The notes: generated by a model not told the origin, from the letters alone. A DNA stretch of 64,000 nucleotides from Streptosporangium canum (GCF_900113865.1 NZ_FOQY01000017.1:1-64000); one strand, 5' to 3'. Positions 26,003 to 35,123 are shown, counted from the first letter of the stretch. Numbers and translations: made by a program.

Positions 26003-26659
26003 TCAGGCGGGGCCGCCGCAGGCCGCGGACGGGGCGCAGTGGCCCGCCGCGGGCGTCGGCTGGACCGCCGGGGCCATGGGCCTGCCGAAGAAGTCCCACG
26101 ACGTGATGGCCTGGCCGACGATCACCGACAGCGCGCAGCAGACGACGGAGACCACCAGCAGGATCGTCCCCCTGCGGACGTAGCGCCTCTTGGCGTCGGC
26201 GACGGCGCTGAGCCTCCTGATCCCCAGCACGAGCTCGTCGGCCCGGACCCGGTTGTCCTGGCTCGCCATGCGGGCCCTCAGGTCCGCGAGCGCGCTGCGG
26301 GCGAAGGCGCCGGCGCGGGAGTCCTCGACCGGGGAGTCGCCGTCCTGCGGGCTCTCGGCATGCGCGACGGCGTAGGAGCGGCGGCGCTCCACCGTCTGCC
26401 CGGCGAGCCGCGCGCTACGGGGGTAGAGCGCGCCGGCGAGCATCAGGATTCCCATCGCGCAGAAGAAGACGCCGGTCCACCAGAGCCACTCCACCTGGCT
26501 CGGCAGCTCCTCCGGCCGCCACCCGTTGCCCAGCAGCCCGCCGAGGAGGGCCGCCACCAGCAGGGCGACGGCCTTGCGGTCGGCCCTGCCGATGTCGTGG
26601 CGCACATCGGCGAGGACCGTCGTGATGTAGCCGAGGGTCTCGTCCCGCTCCTGCCGCAC
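26003..26659 (-). CDS. Pycsar-effector-like membrane protein (DUF5706 type)
   Basis: A 218-residue protein. It begins with LADVRHDIGRADRKAVALL leading into the first membrane helix (about 29-47). A second helix lies at 60-80. A cytosolic linker carries LRARMASQ, then LGIRRLSAVADAKRRYVRRGT leads into a third helix (about 165-188). This order is the pattern I associate with PycTM/DUF5706 effectors, which disrupt membranes on binding cCMP or cUMP. No cyclase is adjacent. The GTG at 26659 has GGGGGGAGG upstream. An alternative GTG at 26713 has CATAAT six bases before it. Confidence 0.65.
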   Translation of the reverse strand: MRQERDETLGYITTVLADVRHDIGRADRKAVALLVAALLGGLLGNGWRPEELPSQVEWLWWTGVFFCAMGILMLAGALYPRSARLAGQTVERRRSYAVAHAESPQDGDSPVEDSRAGAFARSALADLRARMASQDNRVRADELVLGIRRLSAVADAKRRYVRRGTILLVVSVVCCALSVIVGQAITSWDFFGRPMAPAVQPTPAAGHCAPSAACGGPA

Positions 26660-26733
26660 CGTGCCTCCCCCCGAGACGTGACCCGCCGGCGTGTCACCCG
26701 CGATCTTCAGCACCACCCGATTATGAGAGAAGG

Positions 26734-27108
26734 TCACCTGCGGCGGGAAGCCAGATCCGCGAGCAGCCCCAGTCCGGCGACGAGCCCGTTGGCCAGGTCT
26801 CCCTCGCGGAAGGCGACCGCCATTGACATCGCGGCCAGGCGGCACTCCCTGTCAGGAAGCCTACGTCTGGCATGGGGGCCCGTGACGATCTCCAGGGCCC
26901 TGTCTCCGGGATCCACGAAGACGAGCACGGCCCTGGCGGCCTCCTCCCCCAGCGCGGCGTGCAGCCGTTCGGAGAAATGACGGCGCGGGCCGACGGCCGG
27001 GCCGAGGTAGGCGGCGAAGCGCAGGCCGCTGCGGCATCCCGCGGCGCGCAGCGCCTCCCGGACGCCGTCCTCCTGCGCCGGGCTCAGACCCGGCAGCGCC
27101 GTCACCAT
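26734..27108 (-). CDS. DUF5130/TPM-domain-like protein
   Basis: A 124-residue protein resembling the actinobacterial DUF5130 family, a divergent TPM fold. It opens LSPAQEDGVREAL, then has SGLRFAAYLG, RRHFSERLHAALG and ALEIVTGPHARRRLPD. TPM-like proteins have been linked to phosphatase activity and photosystem repair, but DUF5130 has no assigned role. It overlaps the 98-residue gene by seven bases and precedes the Pycsar-like gene by 74 bases, so co-transcription is likely. Confidence 0.72.
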   Translation of the reverse strand: MVTALPGLSPAQEDGVREALRAAGCRSGLRFAAYLGPAVGPRRHFSERLHAALGEEAARAVLVFVDPGDRALEIVTGPHARRRLPDRECRLAAMSMAVAFREGDLANGLVAGLGLLADLASRRR

Positions 27109-27398
27109 CGCGCCGACGCCCCGCCGGCGTACCGCCCCGGCTCGGAGAGCTCCGCCAGCGAGACCCAGTCCACCCCCGGCACCCGCATCCGGGGAGCCCC
27201 CTGGTCCACCAGCACCGGACCGGAGGGGCTCCCACCCCGTTCGCTGCCGGACGGGCCGCCGAACCACACCGCGCCCGCCGAGGTGGTGCGGCTCGCGCTC
27301 GCGCGCACCTTGCCGGGCAGCGTCACCAGCAAGGTGATCAGCAGGAACAGGACCGCGGAGGATCCGATGAGAGACCCGAGGACCTGGATCGCGTCCAC
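27102..27398 (-). CDS. Small single-TM protein of unknown function
   Basis: A 98-residue protein. One N-terminal membrane helix (about 6-28, LGSLIGSSAVLFLLITLLV) is followed by a Gly/Ser-rich soluble tail with DWVSLAELSEPGRY. The N-terminus could be a membrane anchor. It starts at GTG with TACCGT seven bases upstream and overlaps the DUF5130 start. It is first in a probable three-gene operon. No family recognised. Confidence 0.65.
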   Translation of the reverse strand: MDAIQVLGSLIGSSAVLFLLITLLVTLPGKVRASASRTTSAGAVWFGGPSGSERGGSPSGPVLVDQGAPRMRVPGVDWVSLAELSEPGRYAGGASARW

Positions 27399-27405
27399 AG
27401 GACCA

Positions 27406-27411
27406 ACGGTA
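27406..27411 (-). promoter_or_regulatory. Leaderless -10 element for the three-gene set
   Basis: TACCGT on the minus strand lies seven bases before the GTG at 27398. Confidence 0.55.
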
Positions 27412-27426
27412 GACCTGCGACGAGAG

Positions 27427-28860
27427 CTAAGTCGAGACCTGCCAGACAGCCGGCCTGCGCTCTCCCCAGAAGCCGCCGCGGGCCGCCTCGACCTGCGCCG
27501 AGACCGAGATCAGCGTGCCCTCGTCGCCGAACCGCCCGGCCAGCATGACGCCGATCGGCAGGCCGCCGGGAGTCCAGTGCAGCGGAAGGTTGACCGCGGG
27601 CTGACCGCTGACGTTGTAGATGGCGGGAAAGGCGGCGAAGCGCTTCATCCGCTCGAAGGTCTCCTCCGGGTCCTCCACGTCCTCGAACCACCCCACCGGC
27701 CGAGGCGGCTGGGTGACGGTCGGGGTGAGCACCGCGTCGTAGAGATCGGTGACCATCAGCCCGAACCGGGTGGCGAGCTGCAGCGCCGACTGGGCCTGCA
27801 GGAAGTCGGGGGCGAGGGTGGCGAAGCCGCGCTCGCGCAGCCAGGCGGTAAGCGGCCGGAGCCGGTCCTGCTTGCTCAGGTCCACCGGGTGCATGCAGGC
27901 GAAGGCGTACCAGAGGGTCACGAACTGCGGCACCAGCTCCGGGGTGAACGGCGGCGCGATGTCCACCACCTCGTGCCCGAGCGCCGCCAGCTCCGCGGAG
28001 GCGTGCTCGTAGGCGGCGAGCACCTCGGGGTCGACCTCGGCTCCGGGGACGAGCGGCTCGGCGTAGCGGGCGATCCGCAGGCGGCCCGGGTCCCGGCCCG
28101 CGTAGGCCTCGAACGAGCCGAGCGCGGGCGGCGGGGCGTGGTAGAGGTCGCCGGGGTTGCCGTGCGTCATCACGTCGAGCAGCGCGGCGGCGTCGGCCAC
28201 GGTCCGGGTGATCGGCCCGTTGGTCGACAGGCCGGCGAGGTCGGGGATGATCGGGGCGAAGCTGATCCGGCCCCGGGTCGGCTTGATGCCGTACAGCCCG
28301 CAGACCGAGGCGGGGATCCGGATCGAGCCCGCGCCGTCGCTGCCCTGCGCCGCGGGGGCCAGGCCCGCGGCGACCGCGGCGGCCGCGCCGCCGCTGGACC
28401 CGCCCGCGGAACGGGAGAGGTCCCAGGGAGTCCGGGTGGGCGGGGAGAGCGAGGTCTCGGTGTAGCAGGGCAGCCCGAACTCGGGCGTCGCGGTCTTGCC
28501 GAGCATGATCGTGCCGGCGTCCCTGAGCCGCTCGACGACGCTGTCGTCCACCGGGGCGACGAAGTCCTCGTAGGTGGCCGAGCCGAAGTGGATCCGCACG
28601 CCCTTGACCAGGTTGAGGTCCTTGATCGGGATCGGCACCCCGAGCAGGGGTGAGGAGTCCTCCCCCGCCAGCGCCCTGGCCTCGGCCTTGTGCGCCTGTT
28701 CCAGAGCCAGCTCGGGGGTGACGGTCACGTAGGCGCCGACCTCCGGATCCAGCCGCGCGATGCGGTCGAGGTAGTGCTCGGCGATCTCGACGGGCGAGAT
28801 CTCCCTGCGTTTCACGGCTGCCGCCTGCTCCAGGGCGGTAAGATCATGTATGTGGGCCAC
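27427..28860 (-). CDS. Amidase (amidase-signature family)
   Basis: A 477-residue hydrolase of carboxamides. The catalytic triad is visible: Lys in GVPIPIKDLN (about 75), the cis-Ser in SAGGSSGGAAAA (about 152) and the nucleophile Ser in GSDGAGSIRIPAS (about 176). The substrate cannot be assigned; relatives include 6-aminohexanoate-dimer and aryl-amide hydrolases. The GTG at 28860 has TACTGT exactly seven bases upstream, so it is preferred over the GTG at 28869 inside that promoter. Confidence 0.9.
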   Translation of the reverse strand: MAHIHDLTALEQAAAVKRREISPVEIAEHYLDRIARLDPEVGAYVTVTPELALEQAHKAEARALAGEDSSPLLGVPIPIKDLNLVKGVRIHFGSATYEDFVAPVDDSVVERLRDAGTIMLGKTATPEFGLPCYTETSLSPPTRTPWDLSRSAGGSSGGAAAAVAAGLAPAAQGSDGAGSIRIPASVCGLYGIKPTRGRISFAPIIPDLAGLSTNGPITRTVADAAALLDVMTHGNPGDLYHAPPPALGSFEAYAGRDPGRLRIARYAEPLVPGAEVDPEVLAAYEHASAELAALGHEVVDIAPPFTPELVPQFVTLWYAFACMHPVDLSKQDRLRPLTAWLRERGFATLAPDFLQAQSALQLATRFGLMVTDLYDAVLTPTVTQPPRPVGWFEDVEDPEETFERMKRFAAFPAIYNVSGQPAVNLPLHWTPGGLPIGVMLAGRFGDEGTLISVSAQVEAARGGFWGERRPAVWQVST

Positions 28861-28867
28861 GTCCCGC

Positions 28868-28873
28868 ACAGTA
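28868..28873 (-). promoter_or_regulatory. Leaderless -10 element for the amidase gene
   Basis: TACTGT on the minus strand lies seven bases before the GTG at 28860. Confidence 0.6.
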
Positions 28874-28999
28874 AGCGCAGAAGGCTGGGTTATCTAGAGA
28901 GGAAATGCGTAGATACCCGGTTAAGAACCACGCCAAGCGAGTGATGGCGGTCACAAAAGTATGAGATACCCAATACTAGGCACCCCCATGGACGTCAGC

Positions 29000-29005
29000 T
29001 ACCGT
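29000..29005 (+). promoter_or_regulatory. Leaderless -10 element for the NERD gene
   Basis: TACCGT lies seven bases before the GTG at 29013 and overlaps the more upstream in-frame GTG at 29004. Confidence 0.55.
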
Positions 29006-29012
29006 GAGTTAC

Positions 29013-29837
29013 GTGGATTCCGGTCAGGTACCAGAAGACGGTAACGCTACGTCACCTATTTGGGTCAGTGACCGACCGGCCGAGGACAGGCCGACGTCTC
29101 GACCCTCCGCGCCCGCGTCTACGTACGCGCCCGTCGAGCGCGCTTCCCTGCGCAGCCTGCTCGACCATCCCAAGTACCGCCATCTGCGCCGCCGCGTTCT
29201 CATCGCGGCCGGCGTGGGAGTGCTCGCGGGCATCCTGCTCTCAAGCTGGCGGCTGGGGGTCACCGCGGCCGTCCTGGCCGCGATCGTCGACACGGTGCTG
29301 CATGCCCGCACGAACTCGACGGTGCCCGCCTGGCGGCGCGCCTCGGTCGCGGAGCGGCGTACGGAGGCCCAGCTCAAGAGGCTGGAACGGGGCGGTTACC
29401 GCACCCTGCACGCCCGTGCGATCCCGGACAGCGAGGCCCAGATCGACCACCTGGTCGTGGGTCCCACCGGGGTCTACGCCGTCGACTCGGAGAAATGGGA
29501 CAAGCGCCTGCCGGTCCGCGTCCAGTCGCACCGCAAGCTGTTCCACGGGCCGTTCAACCAGAAGCCCCGCCTCGACGAGGCGCGCTGGGAGGCGTCCCGG
29601 GCGGCCGAGCTGATCGGCGAGGTGCTCGGCCACGAGGTCACGATCGTCCCGTCCCTGGCGATCTACGGCCCGGCGATCCCCTGGAAGATCCTCAACGTCC
29701 GCGAGGTCGACGTCTTCGACGGCAGTCGCGTCCGTAAATGGATCACCAAGCGGGAGCGGTCACTCACCGAGACCGAGATCGACAGGATCTACGAGGCCGC
29801 CGGGCAGGTCCTGCCCGCGCGCTACCCCGAATCCTGA
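29013..29837 (+). CDS. Membrane-anchored NERD-domain protein
   Basis: A 274-residue protein. A Pro/Ser-rich N-terminus is followed by a hydrophobic pair of segments (about 60-95) and a NERD nuclease-related domain (about 110-230). The domain carries AERRTEAQL, DSEAQIDHLVVGPTGVYAVDS and a Lys in EKWDKRL. The D-x-xxD-K order resembles a restriction-endonuclease-like fold. NERD proteins are of unclear role, possibly DNA processing. It is divergent from amidase, with about 140 bases between. Confidence 0.85.
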   Translation: MDSGQVPEDGNATSPIWVSDRPAEDRPTSRPSAPASTYAPVERASLRSLLDHPKYRHLRRRVLIAAGVGVLAGILLSSWRLGVTAAVLAAIVDTVLHARTNSTVPAWRRASVAERRTEAQLKRLERGGYRTLHARAIPDSEAQIDHLVVGPTGVYAVDSEKWDKRLPVRVQSHRKLFHGPFNQKPRLDEARWEASRAAELIGEVLGHEVTIVPSLAIYGPAIPWKILNVREVDVFDGSRVRKWITKRERSLTETEIDRIYEAAGQVLPARYPES

Positions 29838-30088
29838 TCCCCGCGGCATCCCGGGCCCACGCGGCCCGTCTCCCTCCCCTCTGACGGGAGTCCCCGGTGG
29901 GGCGCCTCACGCGCCGCCCCGTACCGGCGGCTCCCGTCTTCCGTTCTCCGTCCGGCACCGGCTCCCGCTCCCCCGATCCCCCATCGGCCGGTCGGGGGCC
30001 GCACGTCTCGTGCCGTGGACAGGCGTCTCACGCACCGGGCGGTAGCCGTACCATTTGAGGACACGGTCTCGATGATGGGAGAAGCCTC

Positions 30089-31927
30089 ATGCCCGCCCTC
30101 AGGTCTCGTACGGTCACTCACGGCAGGAACATGGCCGGAGCCCGGGCCCTGCTCCGGGCGACGGGCGTAGCCGGTGGCGACTTCGGCAAGCCCATCATCG
30201 CGGTGGCCAACAGCTTCACCCAGTTCGTCCCCGGGCACGTCCACCTCCGCGAGGTCGGCGACGTGGTCGCCGGGGCGATCCGCGAGGCGGGCGCGATCCC
30301 GCGCGAGTTCAACACGATCGCGGTCGACGACGGCATCGCGATGGGCCACGGCGGCATGCTCTACTCGCTGCCCAGCCGCGAGCTGATCGCCGACGCGGTC
30401 GAGTACATGGTGAACGCGCACTGCGCCGACGCGCTGATCTGCGTCTCCAACTGCGACAAGATCACCCCGGGCATGCTCCTGGCCGCCTTCCGGCTGAACA
30501 TCCCCACGATCTTCGTCTCCGGCGGCCCGATGGAGGCCGGCAAGACGCCGGGCCGCAAGCTCGACCTGATCGACCCCATGATCGCCGCGGCCGACGACAA
30601 CGTCTCCGACGCCGAGCTGCTGGAGATGGAGGAGAACGCCTGCCCGACCTGCGGTTCGTGCAGCGGGATGTTCACCGCCAACTCGATGAACTGCCTCGCC
30701 GAGGCCATCGGCCTGGCGCTGCCGGGCAACGGCACGACCCTGGCCACGCACAAGGCGCGCAAGAAGCTGTTCCAGGACGCCGGGCGCCAGCTCGTGGAGA
30801 TCACCCGCCGCTACTACGAGCAGGACGACGAGACGGTCCTGCCGCGCAGCATCGCCACCAAGGACGCGTTCGAGAACGCCATGGCGCTGGACGTGGCGAT
30901 GGGCGGCTCGACCAACACGATCCTGCACATCCTCGCCGCGGCCCGCGAGGCCGAGGTCGACTTCGGGCTCAAGGAGATCAACGAGATCTCGCTCCGGGTG
31001 CCGTGCCTGTGCAAGGTCGCCCCGGCCACCGCGAAATACCACGTCGAGGACGTCCACCGGGCCGGCGGCATCCCCGCCATCCTCGGTGAGCTCGACCGGG
31101 CCGGCCTGCTCCACCGCGACGCGCACACCGTCAACGGCGGCACGATGGGCGACTACCTCGACGCCTGGGACCCGCAGTCGGCCGCCGTGCTGCCCGAGGC
31201 GCTGGAGCTCTGGCACGCCGCCCCGGGCAACGTCCGCACCGTCAAGCCCTACTCGCAGGAGGCGCGCTGGGACGCGCTGGACCTCGACCGGTCCGAGGGC
31301 TGCGTGCGCGACTCCGAGCACGCCTACACCCGTGACGGCGGCCTGGCCGTCCTCTACGGCAACATCGCCACCGAGGGATGCATCGTCAAGACCGCCGGGG
31401 TCGACGAGTCGATCTGGAGGTTCTCCGGGCCCGCCGTGGTCTTCGAGTCCCAGGACGACGCGGTCGAGGGCATCCTGAACAACAGGGTCAAGGCCGGCGA
31501 CGTCGTGGTGATCCGCTACGAGGGCCCCAAGGGCGGGCCTGGCATGCAGGAGATGCTCTACCCGACCTCGTTCCTGAAGGGCAAGGGCCTGGGCAAGGCC
31601 TGCGCGCTGGTCACCGACGGACGCTTCTCCGGCGGCACGAGCGGGCTGTCCATCGGCCACGCCTCCCCTGAGGCGGCCGAGGGCGGCACCATCGCCCTGG
31701 TCGAGGACGGCGACCTCATCGAGATCGACATCCCGGGCCGTTCGATCGAGCTGAAGGTCTCCGAGGAGGAGCTGTCCGCCCGCCGCGAGCGGCTCGTGGC
31801 CGACCTGGGCGGCTACCGGCCGCGCGACCGTCACCGCCCGGTGAGCGCCGCGCTGCAGGCCTACGCCGCGCTGACCACCTCGGCCTCCACCGGAGCCTCA
31901 CGGGACCTGTCCCAGCTCTCCCGCTGA
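30089..31927 (+). CDS. ilvD: Dihydroxy-acid dehydratase
   Basis: A 612-residue Fe-S enzyme that dehydrates dihydroxy acids in valine, leucine and isoleucine synthesis. It shows the N-terminal [28 protein letters not shown] (cluster Cys), [20 protein letters not shown] with further cluster cysteines, and [14 protein letters not shown] near the C-terminus. The full length is present. GGAGAAG precedes the ATG. A perfect 12-bp terminator hairpin follows. Other ilv genes are not here. Confidence 0.96.
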   Translation: MPALRSRTVTHGRNMAGARALLRATGVAGGDFGKPIIAVANSFTQFVPGHVHLREVGDVVAGAIREAGAIPREFNTIAVDDGIAMGHGGMLYSLPSRELIADAVEYMVNAHCADALICVSNCDKITPGMLLAAFRLNIPTIFVSGGPMEAGKTPGRKLDLIDPMIAAADDNVSDAELLEMEENACPTCGSCSGMFTANSMNCLAEAIGLALPGNGTTLATHKARKKLFQDAGRQLVEITRRYYEQDDETVLPRSIATKDAFENAMALDVAMGGSTNTILHILAAAREAEVDFGLKEINEISLRVPCLCKVAPATAKYHVEDVHRAGGIPAILGELDRAGLLHRDAHTVNGGTMGDYLDAWDPQSAAVLPEALELWHAAPGNVRTVKPYSQEARWDALDLDRSEGCVRDSEHAYTRDGGLAVLYGNIATEGCIVKTAGVDESIWRFSGPAVVFESQDDAVEGILNNRVKAGDVVVIRYEGPKGGPGMQEMLYPTSFLKGKGLGKACALVTDGRFSGGTSGLSIGHASPEAAEGGTIALVEDGDLIEIDIPGRSIELKVSEEELSARRERLVADLGGYRPRDRHRPVSAALQAYAALTTSASTGASRDLSQLSR

Positions 31928-31938
31928 CGTCTTTCACG

Positions 31939-31966
31939 TGTCGGGTACGGCCTGCCGTACCCGACA
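31939..31966 (+). terminator. Intrinsic terminator of ilvD
   Basis: A perfect 12-bp stem (31939-31950 with 31955-31966) with a CCTG loop, 11 bases past the stop. Confidence 0.85.
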
Positions 31967-31996
31967 AGACTTTCGAAAAATGTCGGTGCTCGCCCG

Positions 31997-32002
31997 TATT
32001 AT
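31997..32002 (+). promoter_or_regulatory. Leaderless -10 element for the WYL gene
   Basis: TATTAT lies six bases before the ATG at 32009. Confidence 0.6.
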
Positions 32003-32008
32003 TTGGGT

Positions 32009-32515
32009 ATGGCTAACGTCATGAAGCCCTCCACCAGCCCGCTGACGACCGCCGAGATCGCCGCCCTCGCCCTGTCCCTGGCGCACCTGGGTTCGGGCCC
32101 GCAGGCCAACACCGCCCGCAGCGGCCTGCGCCACGTGTTCGAGCACATGCAGCTCGACGACGAGGTCATCGCCACCACGCTCTCGACCCTCACCGATCCG
32201 ATGCCCGCCCCCGTCGCCGACCGGGCCCGGACCATCGCCAACGCCATCACCTCCCAGCTGGTGGTCCGCCTGCACTACCGGGACGTGTCCGGACGGATCA
32301 CCGTCCGCGATGTCGACCCGGTGACGTGCATGGTCCACCGCGACTACTGGTACCTCGTGGGAATGTGCCGCCTGCGGCGCGGGATCAGGGCCTTCCGGTT
32401 CGACCGGATCGTCGCCACCGAGCCCACCTTCCTGCCCGCCCAGCCGCATACGGCCGACCACTTCCTCCCCTTCCAGGGCAGGCGGCGCGCCATGCGGAAC
32501 GAGCGCGTCGCATAG
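32009..32515 (+). CDS. Stand-alone WYL-domain protein
   Basis: A 168-residue protein. Residues about 85-150 form a WYL domain: LVVRLHYRDVSGRITVRDVDP, in part, then the signature region DYWYLVGMCRLRRGIRAFRFDRI. The N-terminus (1-75) is helical but lacks the DeoR-type winged helix normally fused to WYL. WYL domains bind nucleic-acid or nucleotide ligands in phage, defence and stress regulators. No adjacent effector is seen, so a role cannot be set. Confidence 0.8.
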   Translation: MANVMKPSTSPLTTAEIAALALSLAHLGSGPQANTARSGLRHVFEHMQLDDEVIATTLSTLTDPMPAPVADRARTIANAITSQLVVRLHYRDVSGRITVRDVDPVTCMVHRDYWYLVGMCRLRRGIRAFRFDRIVATEPTFLPAQPHTADHFLPFQGRRRAMRNERVA

Positions 32516-32572
32516 CCGGATCTTGACCTGTCACTCGGCTGGATCCGGGACGCCGGGTGACAGACTCCGGCC

Positions 32573-33502
32573 ATGAGGGTTCGGGGGGCGTCGCTCGTCG
32601 TCGCCATGACCGCGGTCGCCTCCGGCTGCGCGCGTCCGCCGGATCCGGCCGCCGGACCGCCGTCCGTCCCGGCCGGGAAGGTCTGGCGGACGCTGTCGTC
32701 CGCCGTCACCACGCCGGACAGGGCTCCGGCGGTCCTCACCGCCGAGGACCGCCGCCGCCTCACCAGAACGCTGGACGCCTACCTGGACGACCGTCCCGGC
32801 CGGGTGGCGGCGGCGGTGTTCGACCGGGCCACCGGGGCCGGCTACACCTACCGCGACAGCGGGCACTTCCTGCTGGCGAGCGTGGCCAAGGTCGGCATCC
32901 TGGCCGCGCTGCTGCTCAAGGCGGAGGCGGCCCGGCGGCCGCTGACCCGCCGCGAACGCTCCCTGGCCGAGGTGATGATCAGGCGGAGCGACAACCGGGC
33001 CGCACAGGAGCTCTACGCCGCGATCGGCGGCCGGAGCGGCCTGGCCCGGGTGATGCGCGCGCTCGGGGCCAGGGACACCTGGCCGGGCCCGGGCCCCTAC
33101 TGGGGCGTGACCAGGAGCAGGCCGTCCGAGCAGCTCAAGGTGCTCTGGGCGCTCAGCTCCCCGGCCGGGCCGATCAACGCGGCGAACCGGCGCCTCGCGA
33201 CGGCGCTGATGTCGTCGGTCGTCTCCCGCCAGGCCTGGGGCGTGAGCGCCGCCGCGTCCGCCGGGGACCACGTCTCACTGAAGAACGGCTGGCTCCCGGC
33301 CCGGGTGCACGGCGGCCTGTGGACCGTCAACAGCATCGGCAGGCTCCGCTCCGACGATCACGACCTGCTGGTCGCCGTGCTGTCGGAGCGCAGCCCCGGC
33401 AAGGAAACGGGCATCGCCACGGTCGAGCGCGTCGCCCGTCTCGTGGTCGGCGCGCTCAGAGGGGGGCCCGGGACGGAGCGGAGGCCCGCGGAGCGGGTCT
33501 AG
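32573..33502 (+). CDS. Class A beta-lactamase-like serine hydrolase lipoprotein
   Basis: A 309-residue putative lipoprotein with lipobox ASGC (Cys19). The catalytic fold shows SVAK (Ser103-Lys106), the second motif SDN (139-141) and a late KNGWL standing in for KTG. This suggests a beta-lactamase- or D,D-peptidase-like serine enzyme outside the membrane. A clear Glu166-type base is not recognisable, so it may not hydrolyse beta-lactams. CAGACT lies six bases before the ATG. Its stop shares CTAG with the convergent FmdB gene. Confidence 0.8.
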   Translation: MRVRGASLVVAMTAVASGCARPPDPAAGPPSVPAGKVWRTLSSAVTTPDRAPAVLTAEDRRRLTRTLDAYLDDRPGRVAAAVFDRATGAGYTYRDSGHFLLASVAKVGILAALLLKAEAARRPLTRRERSLAEVMIRRSDNRAAQELYAAIGGRSGLARVMRALGARDTWPGPGPYWGVTRSRPSEQLKVLWALSSPAGPINAANRRLATALMSSVVSRQAWGVSAAASAGDHVSLKNGWLPARVHGGLWTVNSIGRLRSDDHDLLVAVLSERSPGKETGIATVERVARLVVGALRGGPGTERRPAERV

Positions 33503-33723
33503 CCGCAGCAGCCGCCACCACCACAGCAGCCGCCGCCACCGCCACCGGCGGCCGGCCGGGGGGCCGCGGCTCCGGATCCGCCGGTCACGGCGACCGTGGA
33601 CAGCAGCTTGACGGTGTCGTCGTGTCCCTGCGGGCAGAGCGCGGGATCACCGGACTGGGCCATCGGACGGGAGAGCTCGAAGGTGGACCCGCAGGCACGG
33701 CAGCGGAAGTCATAGCGCGGCAT
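33499..33723 (-). CDS. FmdB-family zinc-ribbon protein
   Basis: A 74-residue protein. The N-terminus MPRYDFRCRACGSTFE and a later CPQGH supply a zinc-ribbon cysteine/histidine set. The second half is a Gly-rich linker ending CCGGGGCCG, four cysteines in a glycine tail. FmdB proteins are small putative regulators of unproven function. It converges with the serine hydrolase and overlaps it by four bases. Confidence 0.85.
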   Translation of the reverse strand: MPRYDFRCRACGSTFELSRPMAQSGDPALCPQGHDDTVKLLSTVAVTGGSGAAAPRPAAGGGGGGCCGGGGCCG

Positions 33724-33737
33724 GACACACAGATTAC

Positions 33738-34559
33738 TCATGTGAAGCGGATGGCGGCGTAGTCGGCGACCGGGCGGTAGCCGATCTTCTGGTAGATCGA
33801 GTTGGAGGTCGGGTTGGACAGGTCGGTGAAGAGCAGCACCTCCGTGACGTCCCCCGCCAGTGCCCTGGCCGTCACGGCGTGGGTGACCGCCGCGCCGTAT
33901 CCCCTCCTGCGGGACTCCGGGGGCGTGTAGACCGGGCCGACCCGGGACATGCCCGCGATGGGCGAGGAGAGCCCGGCGAACGCGACGGGCCGCCCGTCCG
34001 CCTCCCACAGCACCAGCTCCTCGCGGCTGATCCTGCTGGCCACCAGCGAGGTCAGGTCGACGGGGAGGACCCCGCCGGCCTCGGCCTGGAACTCGGTGGA
34101 CCACCTGACCAGCAGTTGGAGGTCGTCGGCGACGGCCGTACGGGAGGTCCCCTCGGGGAAGGGGCGCGGCGGGACGAGCGTGCCGAGCCGGTGGAGGCGT
34201 TCGGAGCGGCGCCCGGCCTCGGGCCGCCACCAGGCGCCGGCGAACGCCTCGGCCTGCGCGCGGGGCCCGGAGACGCCGGAGAGCGCCCGTTCGGCCTCGA
34301 TCAGCCGGGTGGCGAGCTCGCGGACGGCGTCGACGGGGACGTCGGCGAGCAGCAGGGGGTGCGGCGGTGTCTGGCTGGCCGCGGCGACGGTCTCGCCGTC
34401 CCGCTCCAGCCATGCCAGCAGCACGTCGTCGCCCCACAGGCCGGCGCGGATCCCGCGCAGGACCGTGAGCGGGGCGGTGTTGCGGACCGGGTCCCGCAGC
34501 AGCCACGGCTCCGCCGCCCCGGCATACACCTCGACATCGGAGGTGAACATCCATCCCAT
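33738..34559 (-). CDS. GNAT-family N-acetyltransferase
   Basis: A 273-residue protein. The C-terminal GNAT domain has PVYTPPESRRRGYGAAVTHA (acetyl-CoA loop) and the terminal YQKIGYRPVADYAAIRF. The N-terminal 130 residues resemble a helical extension seen in related actinobacterial acetyltransferases. CAGAAT lies six bases before the ATG. It is 14 bases from FmdB on the same strand, so they may be co-transcribed. Confidence 0.85.
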   Translation of the reverse strand: MGWMFTSDVEVYAGAAEPWLLRDPVRNTAPLTVLRGIRAGLWGDDVLLAWLERDGETVAAASQTPPHPLLLADVPVDAVRELATRLIEAERALSGVSGPRAQAEAFAGAWWRPEAGRRSERLHRLGTLVPPRPFPEGTSRTAVADDLQLLVRWSTEFQAEAGGVLPVDLTSLVASRISREELVLWEADGRPVAFAGLSSPIAGMSRVGPVYTPPESRRRGYGAAVTHAVTARALAGDVTEVLLFTDLSNPTSNSIYQKIGYRPVADYAAIRFT

Positions 34560-34612
34560 ACGTCGATTCTGCCGAAACGGATGGGCCGGGGCGAACGGAT
34601 CGCACGCCGACG

Positions 34613-35122
34613 TCAGGCCGCGCTCTCCGCGAGATAGGGCGCCCACAGGGGATCGCCGACACTGTGCGCGCCGATCAACCGCCAGTGGACGCCGCGCGGC
34701 ACCACCGGGACGACGCTCAGCGTCCATCCCAGCTCCTCCAGCATCCGGTCCGCCTTGCGGTGGTTGCACGACGTGCACGAGGCCACGCAGTTCTCCCACG
34801 TGTGGGGACCGCCCCGCGAGCGCGGGATCACGTGGTCGATGGTCTCGGCCCGCTGGCCGCAGTAGGCGCACCGGTAGTCGTCCCGGCGCATCAGCGCGGT
34901 CCGGGTCAGCGGGATCCGCGACCTGTAGGGAATACGGACATATCGACGAAGCCTGATCACCGACGGCACGTCGAGCGTGCGGCTCGCCGAGCGGAACACG
35001 GCGCCCCGCCCGTCGCGGTGCACGACGTCCGCCTTCTCCCTGAGCACGAGCACGACCGCGCGGTGCAGGGAGAGGGTGGTCAGGGGTTCGTAGGTGGCGT
35101 TCAACAGCAGGACTTGGCGCAT
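34613..35122 (-). CDS. HNH endonuclease
   Basis: A 169-residue protein. A helical N-terminus begins MRQVLLLNATYEPL and is typical of a widespread actinobacterial HNH family. The zinc-finger nuclease has CAYCGQRAETIDHVIPRSRGG, in part, then NCVASCTSCNHRKADR, giving CxxC...DH...N...CxxC...H. It could cut DNA, but such chromosomal HNH proteins have unknown physiological targets. The ribosome-binding site lies in the loop of the last of three leader hairpins. Confidence 0.9.
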   Translation of the reverse strand: MRQVLLLNATYEPLTTLSLHRAVVLVLREKADVVHRDGRGAVFRSASRTLDVPSVIRLRRYVRIPYRSRIPLTRTALMRRDDYRCAYCGQRAETIDHVIPRSRGGPHTWENCVASCTSCNHRKADRMLEELGWTLSVVPVVPRGVHWRLIGAHSVGDPLWAPYLAESAA

Positions 35123-35123
35123 C

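Noticed and set aside
29822-31834. Minus-strand open frame of 670 codons opposite ilvD
   Set aside because: Shadow of the ilvD coding sequence; no domain is recognisable.
32573-33502. Serine hydrolase as a true beta-lactamase
   Set aside because: SxxK and SDN are present, but KTG is replaced by KNG and a Glu166-type residue is not evident. Resistance should not be claimed.
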